A stretch of DNA of 64,000 nucleotides, taken from positions 1-64,000 of the forward strand of contig JAQOOI010000016.1 of the NCBI GenBank assembly GCA_028554645.1, read 5' to 3'. Shown here piece after piece: positions 1-13,398 of this stretch (positions are counted from its first letter, which is position 1; each line of letters starts with the position of its first letter). The notes under the pieces were generated by a model, which saw only the letters and a program-made list of their open reading frames with translations, did no database searches and was not told the DNA's origin. This DNA comes from Omphalotus guepiniiformis (Eukaryota; Basidiomycota; Agaricomycetes; Agaricales; Omphalotaceae). A program made the translations under genes and the position numbers.

Positions 1-2149
1 ATGTTTATTATGGCCTATAATGATCAGGATATATTATTAGAGTAGAATTCAACCTGATATTGCTGTTTTGTGGACAAGCATGACAGCTTGTAGAACAATC
101 TTTCCTTATAGAACAAGTGAGAGTTGGGTGTTCAATACTTTCAGTGGAATGCACTGGAGGATACTGCATACTAAGAAGACAAGATGTACATAACAAACAT
201 CTGTGATATATGTATCAGTGTACAGTGAAGCCAACAGGAAAGCAGAAGGTTTAAGACTTGACAGCAGGGTGGGCAGGGGTGAGATGTGACAAAATACAGC
301 CAAACATAAGGTGTTGGCTTCTGTTTGCCTGGGATCTAGTCTGTATAGAGTGCCAGCAACCTGAGCATGTGTGTAGTTCACATATGAGGTTGCAGTGGGG
401 CCGCGGGAAAGCAGAAGTTCCATGACTTGGCAGGGTAGTGGGTATGGTTGGTTAGAGTAGAAATACAGCCAAACATAAGGTGTTGACTCCTGTTTGTCTG
501 GGATCTAGTCTGTATAGAGTGCCAGCAACCTGAGCATGTGTGTGTAGTTCACATATGAGGTTGCAGTGGAGGCCGCGGGAAAGCAGAAGTTCCATGACTT
601 GGCAGGGTAGTGGGTATGGTTGGTTAGAGTAGAAATACAGCCAAACATAAGGTGTTGACTCCTGTTTGTCTGGGATCTGGCCTGTGCAAAATAACAGGTC
701 TCTGGACCTGCGTGTGCCTGCACTGAAGGGCACACAGAGAGAGAGTGGGTGCATGGATGCAGTTCTTGCTAGTGTGAGGGGGTGTCCTGGGACCAAACAA
801 GTGCAAACAGACTCCTACCTCCCTGATCTGGCCCAGGAGGCAGAGGATCTGAGCTTGACAAAGCCTGCGAGAGGCCCTTCAGAGAAGGGCCAGAGATCCG
901 CTCACAGCGTGGGAACGGATGGACCCGTGGGAAAGCGGGTGGTGAGATCCCCAAGAGGACATGCTGAGGAGCAGATGTGTCCTTGTTTGGAGGTGTTTGG
1001 TCGAGAACTGGGCGGGATCTGGCAGGAACAGTGGGAGGGAGCCGTTTGGGCTCAATGGCCGGGAACATAAGAGTAGGTGCCATACACAATCTGTGCACTC
1101 TAGCTTCACCTGTTGCATTCAACTGACACTGTGTACTGTTTGCAGGACGTGGTCCCCGGATTGGATACTGCCTTATCATGCTTCTAGGTGGAGTGGCCTT
1201 CCGGTGATGGGCAGTGCCTAAATTGCATACTCAACATGTAGTGACATTGAGGCTGGCTGCAGCACAGAGTCTTGGACTGTCTCTGAATTTGTGCCCAGTG
1301 TTGTTGTCATCCAAGGGCCATAGGAGCAGGCTGGGTAGTACACAATTTGTGCACGGGTCCAGGGACTCACTGGAGCTCTCTTCCCCCTTCCCCTGCCAAA
1401 AAAACCCCCAGGGTTGGGAACCCTACTCACTTTTCCTATATAACCCTTCTGTCAAGTGTGGGTCTAAGAAATATAGAATGGGATATATTGGCTCTATGGC
1501 ATAAATCATGACTTGAAAGCACAATGGGAACTGGAGAGGTGAAGTGTACAGTTCATAGCCGCAAAGCAGTTGTAAACGGCTTAACAAGCCGGAAGGAACG
1601 GTCGGCTCTCGGCTCGATCACCCGACTGAGCGGCGCGGCTCTGCCTTTGGCGGCTTGGCTGCCGGCCGAGATATTGCCCGTTGCCACGCGGCCAAAATCC
1701 CGCCACTCGCTGAGCAGGGAAAGAATGGCGTCTGCAGCGACGAGCAGGGCGGGCATTTCCAAGTGCTGTCTCCGAGGGATGCCCGCGGGCTATACGAGGC
1801 TGGCAATGTAATTTTTGGCCGTATGTGTGCAGGAGATGGGAGGATGTGGCCTGCGCAATAGAGGAGGAGGGCCTGCTCAGACCCGCCTGACTATTTGGCC
1901 CACATCCTGGGAGGGGATGCACTTGGAGGGACGAGAAATATATCATCCTCAAGAGAACATGCTAGAGAACATTTCTCGCCAATAGTTTGAGGTGCTCAGA
2001 GGAGGTCCTGGAAGGATGTGGATGAAAAGCTGGGAGGCGGCCGTTAGCCCTAATGGCCGCGGGCATAAGAGTAGTTGGTTGAAGATAGAATCGCAGACCG
2101 AAATTTGATTTACCCACGTTCTCACTCGATCTCAACACAGCGACTTTTC
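1..2149. other. Gene-free left flank
   Basis: No open frame here has codon structure, splice pattern or motifs that I can link to a protein. The stretch holds a tandem repeat (292-680) and a GC-rich patch at about 1600-1800. Two related segments end in a similar run, 'CATAAGAGTAG', at about 1066 and 2063, which suggests an old dispersed repeat. The large inverted repeat begins just beyond this region. Confidence 0.5.
292..680. repeat. Tandem repeat, period about 162-179 bases, about 2.3 copies
   Basis: Three units start with AAATACAGCCAAACATAAGG at about 292, 471 and 633. The first two run almost identically through the phrases 'GTCTGTATAGAGTGCCAGC' and 'GGAAAGCAGAAGTTCCATG'. The third breaks off near 680. 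The 50 bases before 292 resemble the end of a unit, so a decayed earlier unit may exist. No coding capacity is evident. Confidence 0.85.
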
Positions 2150-4335
2150 ACTGGGACTGAGCAGACACCAGTATGGTATGGCACTGAGTTCGGCAGCGGC
2201 AGTGGATGGTACGGGTTTCGGAGGTGGGAAGTGTTAAGATCACCATCCACTTCCGCAACTCCTCCCGTTTGTTCGTAAATCCCAGTTGGCCAACACTCCC
2301 AGAATCTCTCTCCCTTGGATTTTCCTCCGCGGGTCCCAGGGACGGGAGGAAAATAAAGCGTCCTGCTTAATTCCATTAGCCTTGTGATTTCGATTTCTTC
2401 CAATCAATCAGCGCAGCCTTGCCTCAGTCTGTCAGCTCCCCTCTTCGCCGTTCAGTACTCGGTTCTTCTGGTTATTTATATCAATAGCGAAGATCTTCAT
2501 CAGCGCAGCGCAGCGCAGCGCCGCAGAGAATTCCGTATCGTGTTTTTGAGAATATATAGATATGTACTTATCTATATAAATTCGTGAACAGTATCGTTAT
2601 CGTAAATGTTCATTGGGCTTACCTGGTCTAGTAACTCGTATATTATAATTAGCATGTGTAGTGTACAAACATGCGGCTTGTGGCCTCGATGCTCGTCAAA
2701 CGAGAGATGGTCGTGGCAGGTACACGTAGATAGTAAGACCGAGGTGCCGCTGGAGGAAGGACTGAATTGAAAACTGGTTTTGCGTGGTTCGGAATGGTCT
2801 TAGCCTATCCGTCTACCCTTTCTTCCGTGAATGAACGTAGGAGGTTCGAGGTGGTAATGAGGGAGTATGTAGAGGACTTTGTTCCGTGCAACCGGGAGGA
2901 AGGAGTTCTGCATGTAAAACTGTTTAGAGGAACATGGAGGATCGTATCGTCGATTTCGAAGAACACATGGCACGTTTAGGAAGTACGTTCACAGGCCCAC
3001 GTGTGGTATGGCATCTTGACGCACGGACCAATTTTCGCATCGTTCCAGCTCTACGCGTACGTCCATCATCGACATCGTCAACCGTCATTCTGTCTGATCG
3101 CTTGGGGACAGTGTACTCGGAAGGACGTGGTTACGATGAACAAGAAATACCACCGCCTGAACGAGTGTATTGCTTTAAGGTAACTTTTCTCTGAGTCTGT
3201 ACGTCGTCGTTTCATCACGCTCACCTGGTTTACTCACTCACCAGCACCCGTTTCTCCTCTCAACATCATTATACAGCCCCTTGATTCCCTTCTCTCCCCC
3301 TTCAATGTCTACTACGCAAGCAAGTGGCTCATTCGCTCGTTCAAGTCCATTTTGACTCTACCCTTCCTTCAGATCCCTCCCTACGAACCTCGAACACCGT
3401 TCCTGTCTTCCTATTCATGAATCAGAACTCAGAACTACTTCATGGCAAAGGCCCGGGGATCTGGTAGTAACAAGTAATACTTTGCGTCAATCCGTCAATA
3501 TTCAATATTCAATATTCAATCCCTCGTTCCGACGAAACGAAGTAACTCGCCGACCATCGACTAGTGACGAATAACGAATACGAAAGCTGAGCGCTGAATA
3601 ACAGGAACAAGTGCCAAGTACTAAGTGCGTACTTGGGCTTGGGAAGGGAAGCTGGAAGCTTCAGGAGGTTGTTGCGTGTTGCGTGTACGGTGTTTGACGG
3701 TGCGTTTTTTGTTTTTTGACTGGAATTGTCCTCGACCTTAACCGACGTTAATCCCGCCTACTATCTAGACCTCAATGAAGACAAGCTCCTATGACCTCTG
3801 AACGAATGAGAGGACGAACGGCTATTAGGGTTTAGAGCGCTGAGATCAATATGAGTGATATCGATGAGCGATGGGCGCTTTGCTGGGCTCGTTGTGCTGT
3901 AGTAGTTCAAGGAGCGTTGACTCGGACGCTCGGCCATAGGCTATAGTGAGCGTTACGGTAGATGAGGTCTGGGTCTAAGGTGCGGTGCGTCAAAAGTGCA
4001 TTTTTGAGAGCGAGGTTCTTGAGCTGATGCGTATGACTTTGTCTGTAGTTTGAAGTAAAGTTGTAGATTCAGCGAGGGTATTCGAGTCAGACGTGTATAG
4101 ATAGCATGATGTCGCTTTATGAACTTCTCGTTACTTCTGGTAACGGGATGAGGAGGATGAAGATCATTCCTGCGCCATTTTGCTTCCGGTAATCCGCACT
4201 GAGATGGAAGAAAGAGGTAAAGGAAAAGCCTTCACTCGTGCTCGATGGGCTGATAATATTTTATTTTAACTTTGAGTGATATGAATCACATATATATTCT
4301 TATACTGTATCCCATTCCTCGCTTCCTTTGTTTCA

Positions 4336-5031
4336 ATGTCGTCGTCAGCCTGGGGCACAGAAATACCACCAGACGCCTCCGACGCCTCAACAGGTGTCTT
4401 CAATATATCAAGCTCGATTAAAATCAAAGCTCCTATCGAAAAAATCTGGTCGACGCTCCTCGATTTCGAATCTTATAAAGAATGGTACGATTTTTCCTTC
4501 CCGATCCCAAGACGTTTCATTCATTCATTCTTTCTGTCAGGAATCCATTCGTGTACGTTTCAACTCCATGCCCATAATACTCAAATTTCAATCTCAAATC
4601 CATATCCATTCCTTCCCTTCCCAGTCGTAATCAAAAACTCGTCTACAACACCCGAAGACCTCTTACAGAGGCCACCAAACCCTATAATTGGTTCACGAAT
4701 ATACATATACCCAATACACATCCCACCAACAAAATCCTACCAACCCTCACCACTACGCAAGACTTCTACTTTTGTAACCGTCACGTACCTCTCCCATAAA
4801 ACCCACCGTATTGCTTGGCGTACGTGTGGATTTCCACGTATGTTACTCGATGTGGAGAGGTGGCAGATGATGAGTGTGGACGGTGGGGATGGGGAAGTCC
4901 TAGTCAGGTATGAGAGTTTAATGGTGTTTAAGGGCTTGTTGGCGTATTTTGTCAAGTGGGTTTTTGGAAGTGATTTGAAGGTTGGGGTTAGAGCTATGGC
5001 GGAAAGGTTGAAAGAGCGAGTTGAACGTTGA
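4336..5031 (+). pseudogene. SRPBCC / START-like (polyketide cyclase-type) gene, probably frameshifted
   Basis: The first 49 codons read as the start of an SRPBCC ligand-binding domain: an N-terminal beta strand, then 'IKAPIEKIWSTLLDFESY', the usual helix following 'a-pxexVWxxLxDfxxY'. An intron at 4485-4540 (GTACG...CAG) then gives 'EWNPFV', a hallmark of the family. After a second intron ending at 4624 the frame first reads 'RNQKLV', but the later family-like parts ('IHIPPT', 'HRIAWRTCGFPR', 'ERWQ', and a C-terminal amphipathic segment ending at 5031) lie in the original frame. I infer a one-base indel or unrecognised splice between about 4640 and 4690. Such proteins bind small hydrophobic ligands in the cytosol; no substrate can be inferred. 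The gene lies inside the left arm, and the right arm keeps only a fragment of it. Confidence 0.6.
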
Positions 5032-7537
5032 AGGAGGGATGTTGATAGACTGTGAGGATGTGTGTGAGGATGGGTTAGTCCTTCGTTCATTTCCAAGATA
5101 GATCGTAAGCTTACACCCTTCAATTATATTCTTCGTCTCTTTACGCTTCCGTAAGACTCTAGCTACGCGTTGGGAATGTGAGATGACGTGACGTGCGAGG
5201 ACTTGGCGTGGTTGTACATGTATAAGCATCGGCGATTTGGTTCAATCGAATGGAGTGGCCTTGAATCGACGGTATTTGAAGATGAATGTTCCGCCCTGAC
5301 GAGACGAGACGAGATGAGGGAGTTATTCGCGAACGACATGATACATAGACGCAGCGGTGCAGGAGGAAAGATGGAGATGGGGAGGAGACAGCGCACACAC
5401 GAGTGACTCGAGCTTGCCTTTTGAGTTCGTGGTATTTCTTTGATAGAGCGTGGTGGTGAGGGTAAGGAACGAGAACCTAGAACGCACGAAAATCTGTGAC
5501 TCACGGTCCATAGAGTCAACATCCCCAGTACCATTCCTATCATCGATACACCGTCCATCGAACTCCATCCGTCGTCGATGTCGTTTCGGCCCAGTTACAT
5601 CCTTGTGTATGTTGGCAAAAAGTGAAGCATGTAGATGTTCGAAATAGCATGAAACAAGCCTCTATTCGTCCGGCATCCGTGAGCACTGTGTGCGGTACAC
5701 TTCGAAGCTTGTGGACGAGAGAAAGAAAAGAATGGACATTGAAGGCAAGTGTAGACAACTGCGAATATAGTAAGAAATTCACACAGCGCAGGACTCAGAT
5801 GCGTTTCAGAAAATCCAATTCCGAAACCAATGCCTCCACGTTCGTGTATCCACCTGGACCTCAAGCAATACTCAAGATTACTACCTTACCTGGGAGGGTG
5901 TATGCGAGTGCTAGTGAGAGTTGAACGTTCAACGTTGAATGAGGGTAGGTAAGCATATCTGGACTGCCTTGCGATCTTGTCTGTTCACTCATCATCTTCA
6001 CTTCGATGCCCAGCGAAACGCTTGATACTCGAGCAAGACTTATCATTGGAGTCTTTGCGTTCAAATATTCGTCCGTCCGGGCCTGGTTTGAGTAGAATTG
6101 GAACTTGAAGCTTGAAGCTTGAAGGTCAATAGTGGCGCTGAGATAAAGTCGGTCGACCGGTCATGCATATATATGTCACCAGTACGTGGTACTTTCTTCT
6201 TGTTGAATTTTCACGACTAAATAGATTATACGTAGAAGGCTCTCTTCAACTAACTACTTGTGCATTCTCAGCTTCTCATATAAGTGAGGTCTATGCGTCC
6301 CAAATTCCATCTGATAGAGATACGTGATTCGACGAAACGTACAGGCCGCCGCGCTCGGCCCCTCTATTTCTATCTGGCTATCCCATTTGAAACAAAGGCG
6401 TTAAACCTCTCCAGGGCAGCGGAAGTACAGAAAAGGCATTATACGTGGTATAGTCAATGCAGATCACTGTTGAATGTTCTAATTTCCAGGTTTGCAGTTC
6501 TTCACGTTGGAGTGGAGTAAATGTTTTCCTCAGAAAACTCTTCAAGTTCTGGCGAATCTTATCAACTCCGCCGTCAATAAGGTATCATACATACTTCAAT
6601 TCTCCAATTCTAGCCTGAGAGATCGCGTGGTCACTCGTCCTCTCTATACACATGACTATCATGTCATGGTTGCGTTGTACAGTATTGCGATTACCCCTTC
6701 GACCGCTGACCATGATGCATGCATACAATGTCATAGACGGCAGCCTATGTCACGGTGGATGAATTGGTTTGACGAGCGCCCAGGAACTATGGAATATGCA
6801 AACTCGATGTGGAGAAGAGAAAGGTGTGTGGTAATTGACACGGGTTGACACGGGATTGACTGACAGATATTGAGACAGGTTGAATGTATATAGGATGTAT
6901 ACTCCAGCTGAGGCGACAATTGACCCGACAATTAGGCCTCAGCTTTAGCGCTTGGCTTTAGGCCTTCCTTCCTTCCTTCCTAGCACGAACGTACGTATCC
7001 CAAGCTCGCGAGAATAATTACCCCGTTTCCCCAGTAACACGGGATTTCGAGCAAGGAAAATCTTGAAACCTGGCGTCTGTTCACTCCTCTGCCAGCGTCT
7101 ACCCCCGCACTCGGACTTAGACCCACCGAAGTTCAAATTGTCTTGTTCCCACAATGGAGATATGTAACATGGAACATGGAACATACTCAAGACGTTCCAT
7201 AAGTTGAAAGATATACGGCAGCATGCTAGCTTGGTAACGTTGTAATTCTCATAGATTCGATGATTGGTGAGAAGAGAACGATGAAAGAGGAAGACGACAA
7301 AAACTTGTCTGACCGGAAGCCGAAGCCGCCCTGAAGTCTAGACCGTGTCAAGTTATCGGCCCGAGTCCCAACGTCGTCCTGCTCCTCTCTTCTTGCCATG
7401 TCTACCATTAGGCCAAGCAGCCATACATTGTACAACGCTTCCAGAATGAAGTTGCTGCGAAGGTACGTTACAGAATTTGACTATGAACCTATGAGATGTT
7501 CATGAAAGTATCTGATTCTATTCGACTTGTTGCTGCA

Positions 7538-7615
7538 GTGCTTGAGGAACGTAAACGTGCAAACATTCATCGACGCATCATGCAAGAACTCGAAAGATCG
7601 AAAAACCAGGCGTGA
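7538..7615 (+). pseudogene. Exon-like 3' fragment, unrecognised
   Basis: A 25-codon open frame with a coding look (reading VLEERKRANIHRRIMQ followed by ELERSKNQA and a stop) follows a pyrimidine-poor AG at 7537. The charged helical composition would suit a protein C-terminus. The matching stretch of the right arm (about 32650-32760) is altered by insertions and no longer reads through. I cannot join it convincingly to an upstream exon or name a family, so it may be a relic that happens to be open. Confidence 0.25.
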
Positions 7616-10600
7616 AGTGATAGTAAGAAATTCGATGGAGGACCAGCGTATGCTATAGCTATGATGTACGTACGAAGCTAATTATCTATCGACCCTTTTC
7701 GTCGTCTGAAGAAACGCTACTTAGGCAGCGATGTACACCTCAAAACACGACGCCGGGTCGTGAAACAGTCGCTCAACGAAGTCATTATGCACATCGTAAG
7801 TCATGTAGTGTCATAGACGGTCCGCGATGCATACTATAGTGACAAATATCTCCACAGTCCACAGTCCGCAGTGTGCGCCACGCCACAACTTAGATGTGAC
7901 CTGAATTTCGAGGGTCGGAGTCAAGAGCAGGTACTCAGGACCTGGACACGTCAACATGGTGACTCGGATGAGGATGACAGTGCTCGTCGAACGAGGGGTA
8001 AGTTCAACGTTCGACACCAGTCCCTTAGAAGCCCTTAGATCATTCTCGCCACATCTACACATCCAAACGTACCTTTCTCTGACTAGGACTATGCGATTTC
8101 GCTTCCGACAGGACCCTCCGAATGGCAACCAAGTTCTCCAGAACGATTTCATAATGCAATGCGAGCACTGTGGTGACTAGCGATTTATACAGTACACTCG
8201 TTAGAGTTCGACGCTTGGTGCTCAACCTTGAGATGAGCTACGCCACACACATAGCCTTTTTCATCACGGTACTTGATGGCAGCAACCCCCGAGGGACGTG
8301 CGTTATCACTCAGTAAGTGCTAATACTGTACACTGTACCCATCGCTCCCGTCACTTTTGCCTCCATCAAGTTGTCCCTGGCGTATCAGTCAGTCATCACG
8401 ATAAACGTGAGTTTTATTCCAACTCGAAAACGTTCAACTAAACTCGATTAAATGAGAGATGCACGAGGTACAATACACAAGGCACTCTCCGATAAATCGC
8501 TCTTGATATTGCAACTACTGAGGATCATCGATCATCGTGTAAGCGCGCGCGATATAGAGGCGAACAAAGGCGGGGCCCTGAGGGAGATTGGAAAGCAGGA
8601 TAGATAGGAAGTCGGAAGGATAGAAGAAGAAGAAGGAGAAGACGGAAGGTCTAGACGTCTAGTTCGTACTCGTACTGAGGTAAGTTAAGTATCTCTTTAT
8701 CCAATCCAATCCCAATCAATCGCTCTCTACTTTTCAGAGCAAGAAATTCCGTTTCCGAATAGATCTATGCAGCTGCTTCAAGTTGGTGAATTACACATTG
8801 ACGAGTCTTCTGGACTACTTTTGTCGTTGTATGTAGTTCCATGATGCTGCTCGACGCAACGTGAGCCAGAGCGCCCTTATAGTTATCCTCGGGTTTTAGA
8901 ATGTGCGTCCGTCTAGGCCTCCAGTTGAGATTTAATTTTGTAATTGAAGGGAAGTATGTAAGAGATATGTAGATCCGCAGGACTGCCCGTCTTTCGGTTT
9001 GGGTTCAAGAATCATACGTATACGTACCCCGTTCGCGAGCGCTGAGTTCCAGAGTATGTGCGTCTCTTCATCCTTTAATGTTCTATATCATCAATAGGTA
9101 TGGAAGTTGTGTATAATATAGATCAGCGCTTGATAGCGTCCAGTCGAGCGTTCGAACGTTGAGCGCTACGTTGAGCGCTGACATTTGTGCTGAGAATGTA
9201 CTGTATGTGCGCTTGTCTATGTATTCTGTGACAATAAGTACATACTTATTACTTGCGAGATGCGCGGAAGTGAAAGTAGGATTGACAGATTCCATACTTA
9301 CTTACAAATACTGTACTCAATAACGGGGACCATACCTTTCTTTCCCAAACCAACAAACTCCAACTCGGAGAACAGGTCCAAGTAAGGTAGGTACGACAGT
9401 ACATCTCCGAGAACCCGTTGAACCTCCCTAGGACTCGGAGTCTCGAAACGCTGCAGCTGCCAGCGCTGACTTTGGGCCTTGTGTTAGTTAACGTTAACGA
9501 CATCGGTCGGATCCTCGCTCTGAGTCGCAGGGACTCGGGGCTTAATAAGTACAAGTCTATGTACATACTATTGATACACAAATGCATGTACTTACATTCA
9601 CAATGCAAACACATCGTGTGGCGGAGACCTCTCTCCGTGTGCATGCTCAAATACGTATGTATCGCCGTACTTGAAGGACACGGGCATGCAGACGGCGTAT
9701 CTGAGCCCGTGTTTACCCTCCCCTATTCATTCAGCCCGTTTGTTATGCATGCATTACAGTAGTAGATAGTAAATAAGAAGCAGATCCGCGTACTGTACAT
9801 ATTCAAATATGAGTGACTCCCCAACTCGTTACTCTAGGCCTGAGTCTAGTACTACGCAAAAGGATTCTCAGAATCTCGATGTCGATTCTAGCACCAACTA
9901 AGTATCCTCCATCTGCATCAGCCTCCATCTCCCTCCGTAATCGTCGTCGATTCATTGCTTTTCCTTTCCGTTCATGCCCGCCAATGACCGTAGTAGTACC
10001 GAGTTCCTGCCAGACCGTTTCTGGCCGTATTGATACCTATTAGTACCGTCTTCCGGAGTGACGGATCCACGGATTTGCATTTGATGGGTGTCTCTGACTC
10101 TGTATTGAGTCTGTGTGCGGTCACTACCGAAAACCCCGTAGCGATATCATGGGATCATACTCGATAAGTATCTAGCCTTGCGTCGCGTCTGGACGAATAA
10201 GAATATGTACGCCGTACGGTGAATGGAAGAATCGGTCTTTCTATTATTGTAATGTGTTTGCATACCGTGACGGACTTGACATACATGGCTCTGATGTACT
10301 TCATTCATTTGTTCAGTGAGCGCCGAAGTACACACATACATACATAATAATTTTTGGCACTACGACTCCTGTTTCCAAGTTCCAAGTTTCAAGTTCCGAG
10401 TCGTATTTCGTTTCTCTCTATGGCATTTAATTCGAGCAAATACCGATCAAGCAGGGATTCCCCTGAAGAATCGCCGGTTTCTGACTTATTGAATGGACGA
10501 ACGAGAGTGTCCTTCATTGAAGATGTCATGAGGCAAAAGTAGAATCGCATTCAGATTCATACGTACGTCGATCTAAATCCCTTTCATACGGTCATGATGA

Positions 10601-13398
10601 CCGGGGGACGACAATACAGAAGACCCGTTTATATACAGTTACCAAAGTAAGACCAGCATACGGCGGTTCTCAGGCTGTGTTAATTCCTTACAAAAGCTTG
10701 AAAGCAAAGGAGAGCCTGAGTAAAAGAACTAGACTGGTTTCTATCCCCGCCTGATAAATCTACGGTTCTTTGAAGGACGTCACGAACGACGGACGTGATT
10801 TCGGGCCAGTTGTTCATGTTATTGTTGGTCTTCAACAGCTTTTCACTGACATATGTCGCTATGTAGTGTCACCCCAAAGTAGATCCGAATCAGATTCTGG
10901 CGCCGTATATATATTAGAGTATGTATTTACAGCTTTTACCACAGCTATTTATGTACCTCCAATCTGCAACATACGCCGTACATAATAGCAGAAATGAAAT
11001 ACATAACATCGGCATAATATATTCTCGAGAACGGTGATATCTCACCGGTGCCAATTGGGGTAGTTATGTATCAAGTCCTTACAAAATACACTTCAGTTTG
11101 AGCACAAACAAATAGACACCCCACAACCCGAAGGTTTCGTGAGTCAAAAACGCAGACGCGCTGAAGTAGATCACGGCGCTACATACTTACGCATGTAGCT
11201 GTACGTAGCGCTCAAGGTGCAGATCAGCAGCGCCAGCGTCGATAGCGGCAATGCGGCAATACGGCAATACGGTCGGAGGGATGATATAGGATGATATCCG
11301 TTTCCGCGGGCCAGTCCGTCCGCTTGCACCGTACACTCTTCCCTTGGCGCCCGCGGAGGGGTCAGGCGCATATGCCCCATTACACTATGATTATCCAAGT
11401 ACGGTACGAGACACGAGACAGTACTAGTAAGTACTTACTCTAACCAATCAATCAGCCCGTCAGTCAAGTCAGGTTTATCGTACATATTCGTATTCATCTC
11501 CCCCTTGTCCTTGTCCATCTAGACTCGGAGTTTGACAGCGAAGATCATCATCAGCGCAGTAAGTTAGCAGGGGGCTGTTCCTTAAGGCCTTGGCCTTGTG
11601 TGTGACGTATTTAATGCTGTACTTATGTACTAAAGATACAGATACAAATGTGTAAGTACATAGGTAAGATTCTGATTAGATTCTGTGTGTATGTAGGTAT
11701 CTTCCGCTCTTCTGACCCCTCGTAAGTAGACCGAGTATGTACATGAGGCTTTGTGCCACTGAGCGTATCGATGTAAAGCTTACGATTTGCTTACGATTGA
11801 CGAGTATATGTATGTACACATAGATAGTAAGCCCGAAGTTATACGTTCCATCCGAGTATGAATACATAGGTCCAGGAAAGTTCTGTACATGTTTCGTTTT
11901 CAATCCGTTGCTTTCCAATTTGTACATACTCCAACGAATATATATCCTGCAAATCACCGAAACATACAGGATAGGAACCGTTAAAAACATAACAACAGGC
12001 ACCAACTGACCGTCACTTTCGGACAAGAACCGCAGTTACATACTAGTTAGCCAACCCCGCGCCCCGCATGTATTGCTACTATGGCAATACCGACGCATAA
12101 GACAAGCAGTTACATGGACATGGACATGGTACAGCTGACATTGACTGACAACACAACGACAATGGCATATGTCGTTCGGTTTAAAGTTACCTTGGAAGTC
12201 ACGGAACACCTAGTCGGTTTGATTCAGTGGGTGCAAGTGTGTTCATCCCATGATGCCGTCTATCCGTATCCGTCTATCCTGTTCCTGTTCTTCCGTTCAT
12301 TTCGTGTGTTCGTCTTTCACTAGGTACACAAGATTCAACTTAGAGTATATCTTCCGTCCATCCGGGAGATGAACTGGGATGGGGATGGAGCATACATACA
12401 CATACCTCTCCGAGTCTTCGCGTGCAATTCGTACCTACCCGCTTATCCTCCTTCTCAAATAAGTCGAACGCAAAGCAATTCACGGCGCCAAGGCCTCAAG
12501 CGAGCGAGCGAACAGCGATATACGGCTGCTGGTCTAGACGCGAGATTCATGAACTTCTGGAAGAAAAGAAAAAAGAAAAGGTTGCCTATCGTCTACAATT
12601 CGGGACGCCACTCAATCCACGACTTCCCCTCTCACCTCTCATTTCCGCGTAGTCCAAGGAGCGAAGATCCCAGGAAGGAAGAAAGCGTAGTTGGATTAAC
12701 TTGGGTCTTGCTTGGAAGGGAAGGCGAAGACGAAGACGAAGACGACTCGGAAGGAAGGGCGAAAGAGTGGATCTTTGAATGCAGTACGTAGGGGCGTAAA
12801 CCTGAATAAGTAACCTGGATATAAGAGGCCTGTAAGTAGTATGGTAGGAACTTTGAGATTAAGGTTAAAACGTGTACGGATCGACCATGGAATTTCGAGT
12901 TTCGAATTTCGATGAAAGCGTCGATCGATAGTATGTAGTAAGTATTACTACTGTCATTATCACTGTCAGCGTTGAGAGGTATCGATATGCAGCGAGGCAA
13001 TCTAACGTACTTGGATACAGATTCGAGACTTCCGGTGGATATTCATAGAATGAGGTTGACGCGGACGTTGAGGTTCACTCGATAGTAAACGATACGAGTC
13101 GGAATTTCGAGGTACCTGATAGGTGGACTGGAGGTCGGACTGAGTGCCGGTGGAGGTTTCTAAATTAGTAAGTACAACGCGTGTTTTAATTTCACGGAAT
13201 TTCTATTTTAGAAACGCCGATGCCGATCGAATCCGAGCAATAAGATGATCATGAAAGGCAGAAAGAATCAGATGCACGTAGCACGTATGTAGATTTGGAT
13301 TTGTGGATCCACGTGAGAGGGGGCCCAACGACTGTGACACCTCCCTTCAACACCAGAGGTTGATCAATTCGTACATCCCGGGCGTGGATCGTACTTAT

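Larger units (their letters stand above)
2150..13398 (+). repeat. Left arm of giant inverted repeat
   Basis: Read in reverse complement, this stretch aligns colinearly with 26800-36475. Anchor pairs visible by eye include 2150-2400 with 36215-36475, 2990-3180 with 35370-35590, 5290-5900 with 33790-34395, 6960-7460 with 32880-33350, 9870-10550 with 29800-30600, 10560-11480 with 28840-29770, and 12330-13398 with 26803-27900. The arms differ by many substitutions and indels. The left arm is longer because it keeps blocks missing on the right, about 3920-4415, 4590-5284 and 6040-6580. Apart from a broken SRPBCC gene and one exon-like piece, I see no genes in it. Confidence 0.92.

Noticed and set aside
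666..1179. Frames of about 135 codons on both strands at the left edge
   Set aside because: They are mutual shadows over a repeat-derived stretch, with no recognisable protein features.
2500..2524. CAGCG short repeat
   Set aside because: It is a brief simple-sequence run shared by both arms and needs no further explanation.
12369..12791. 140-codon frame with a DEDEDD run in the left arm (and its mirror near 27395-27604)
   Set aside because: It overlaps an antisense frame of similar length and differs from the right-arm version by a triplet-repeat expansion (GAC/GAA). It looks like simple sequence, not a gene.
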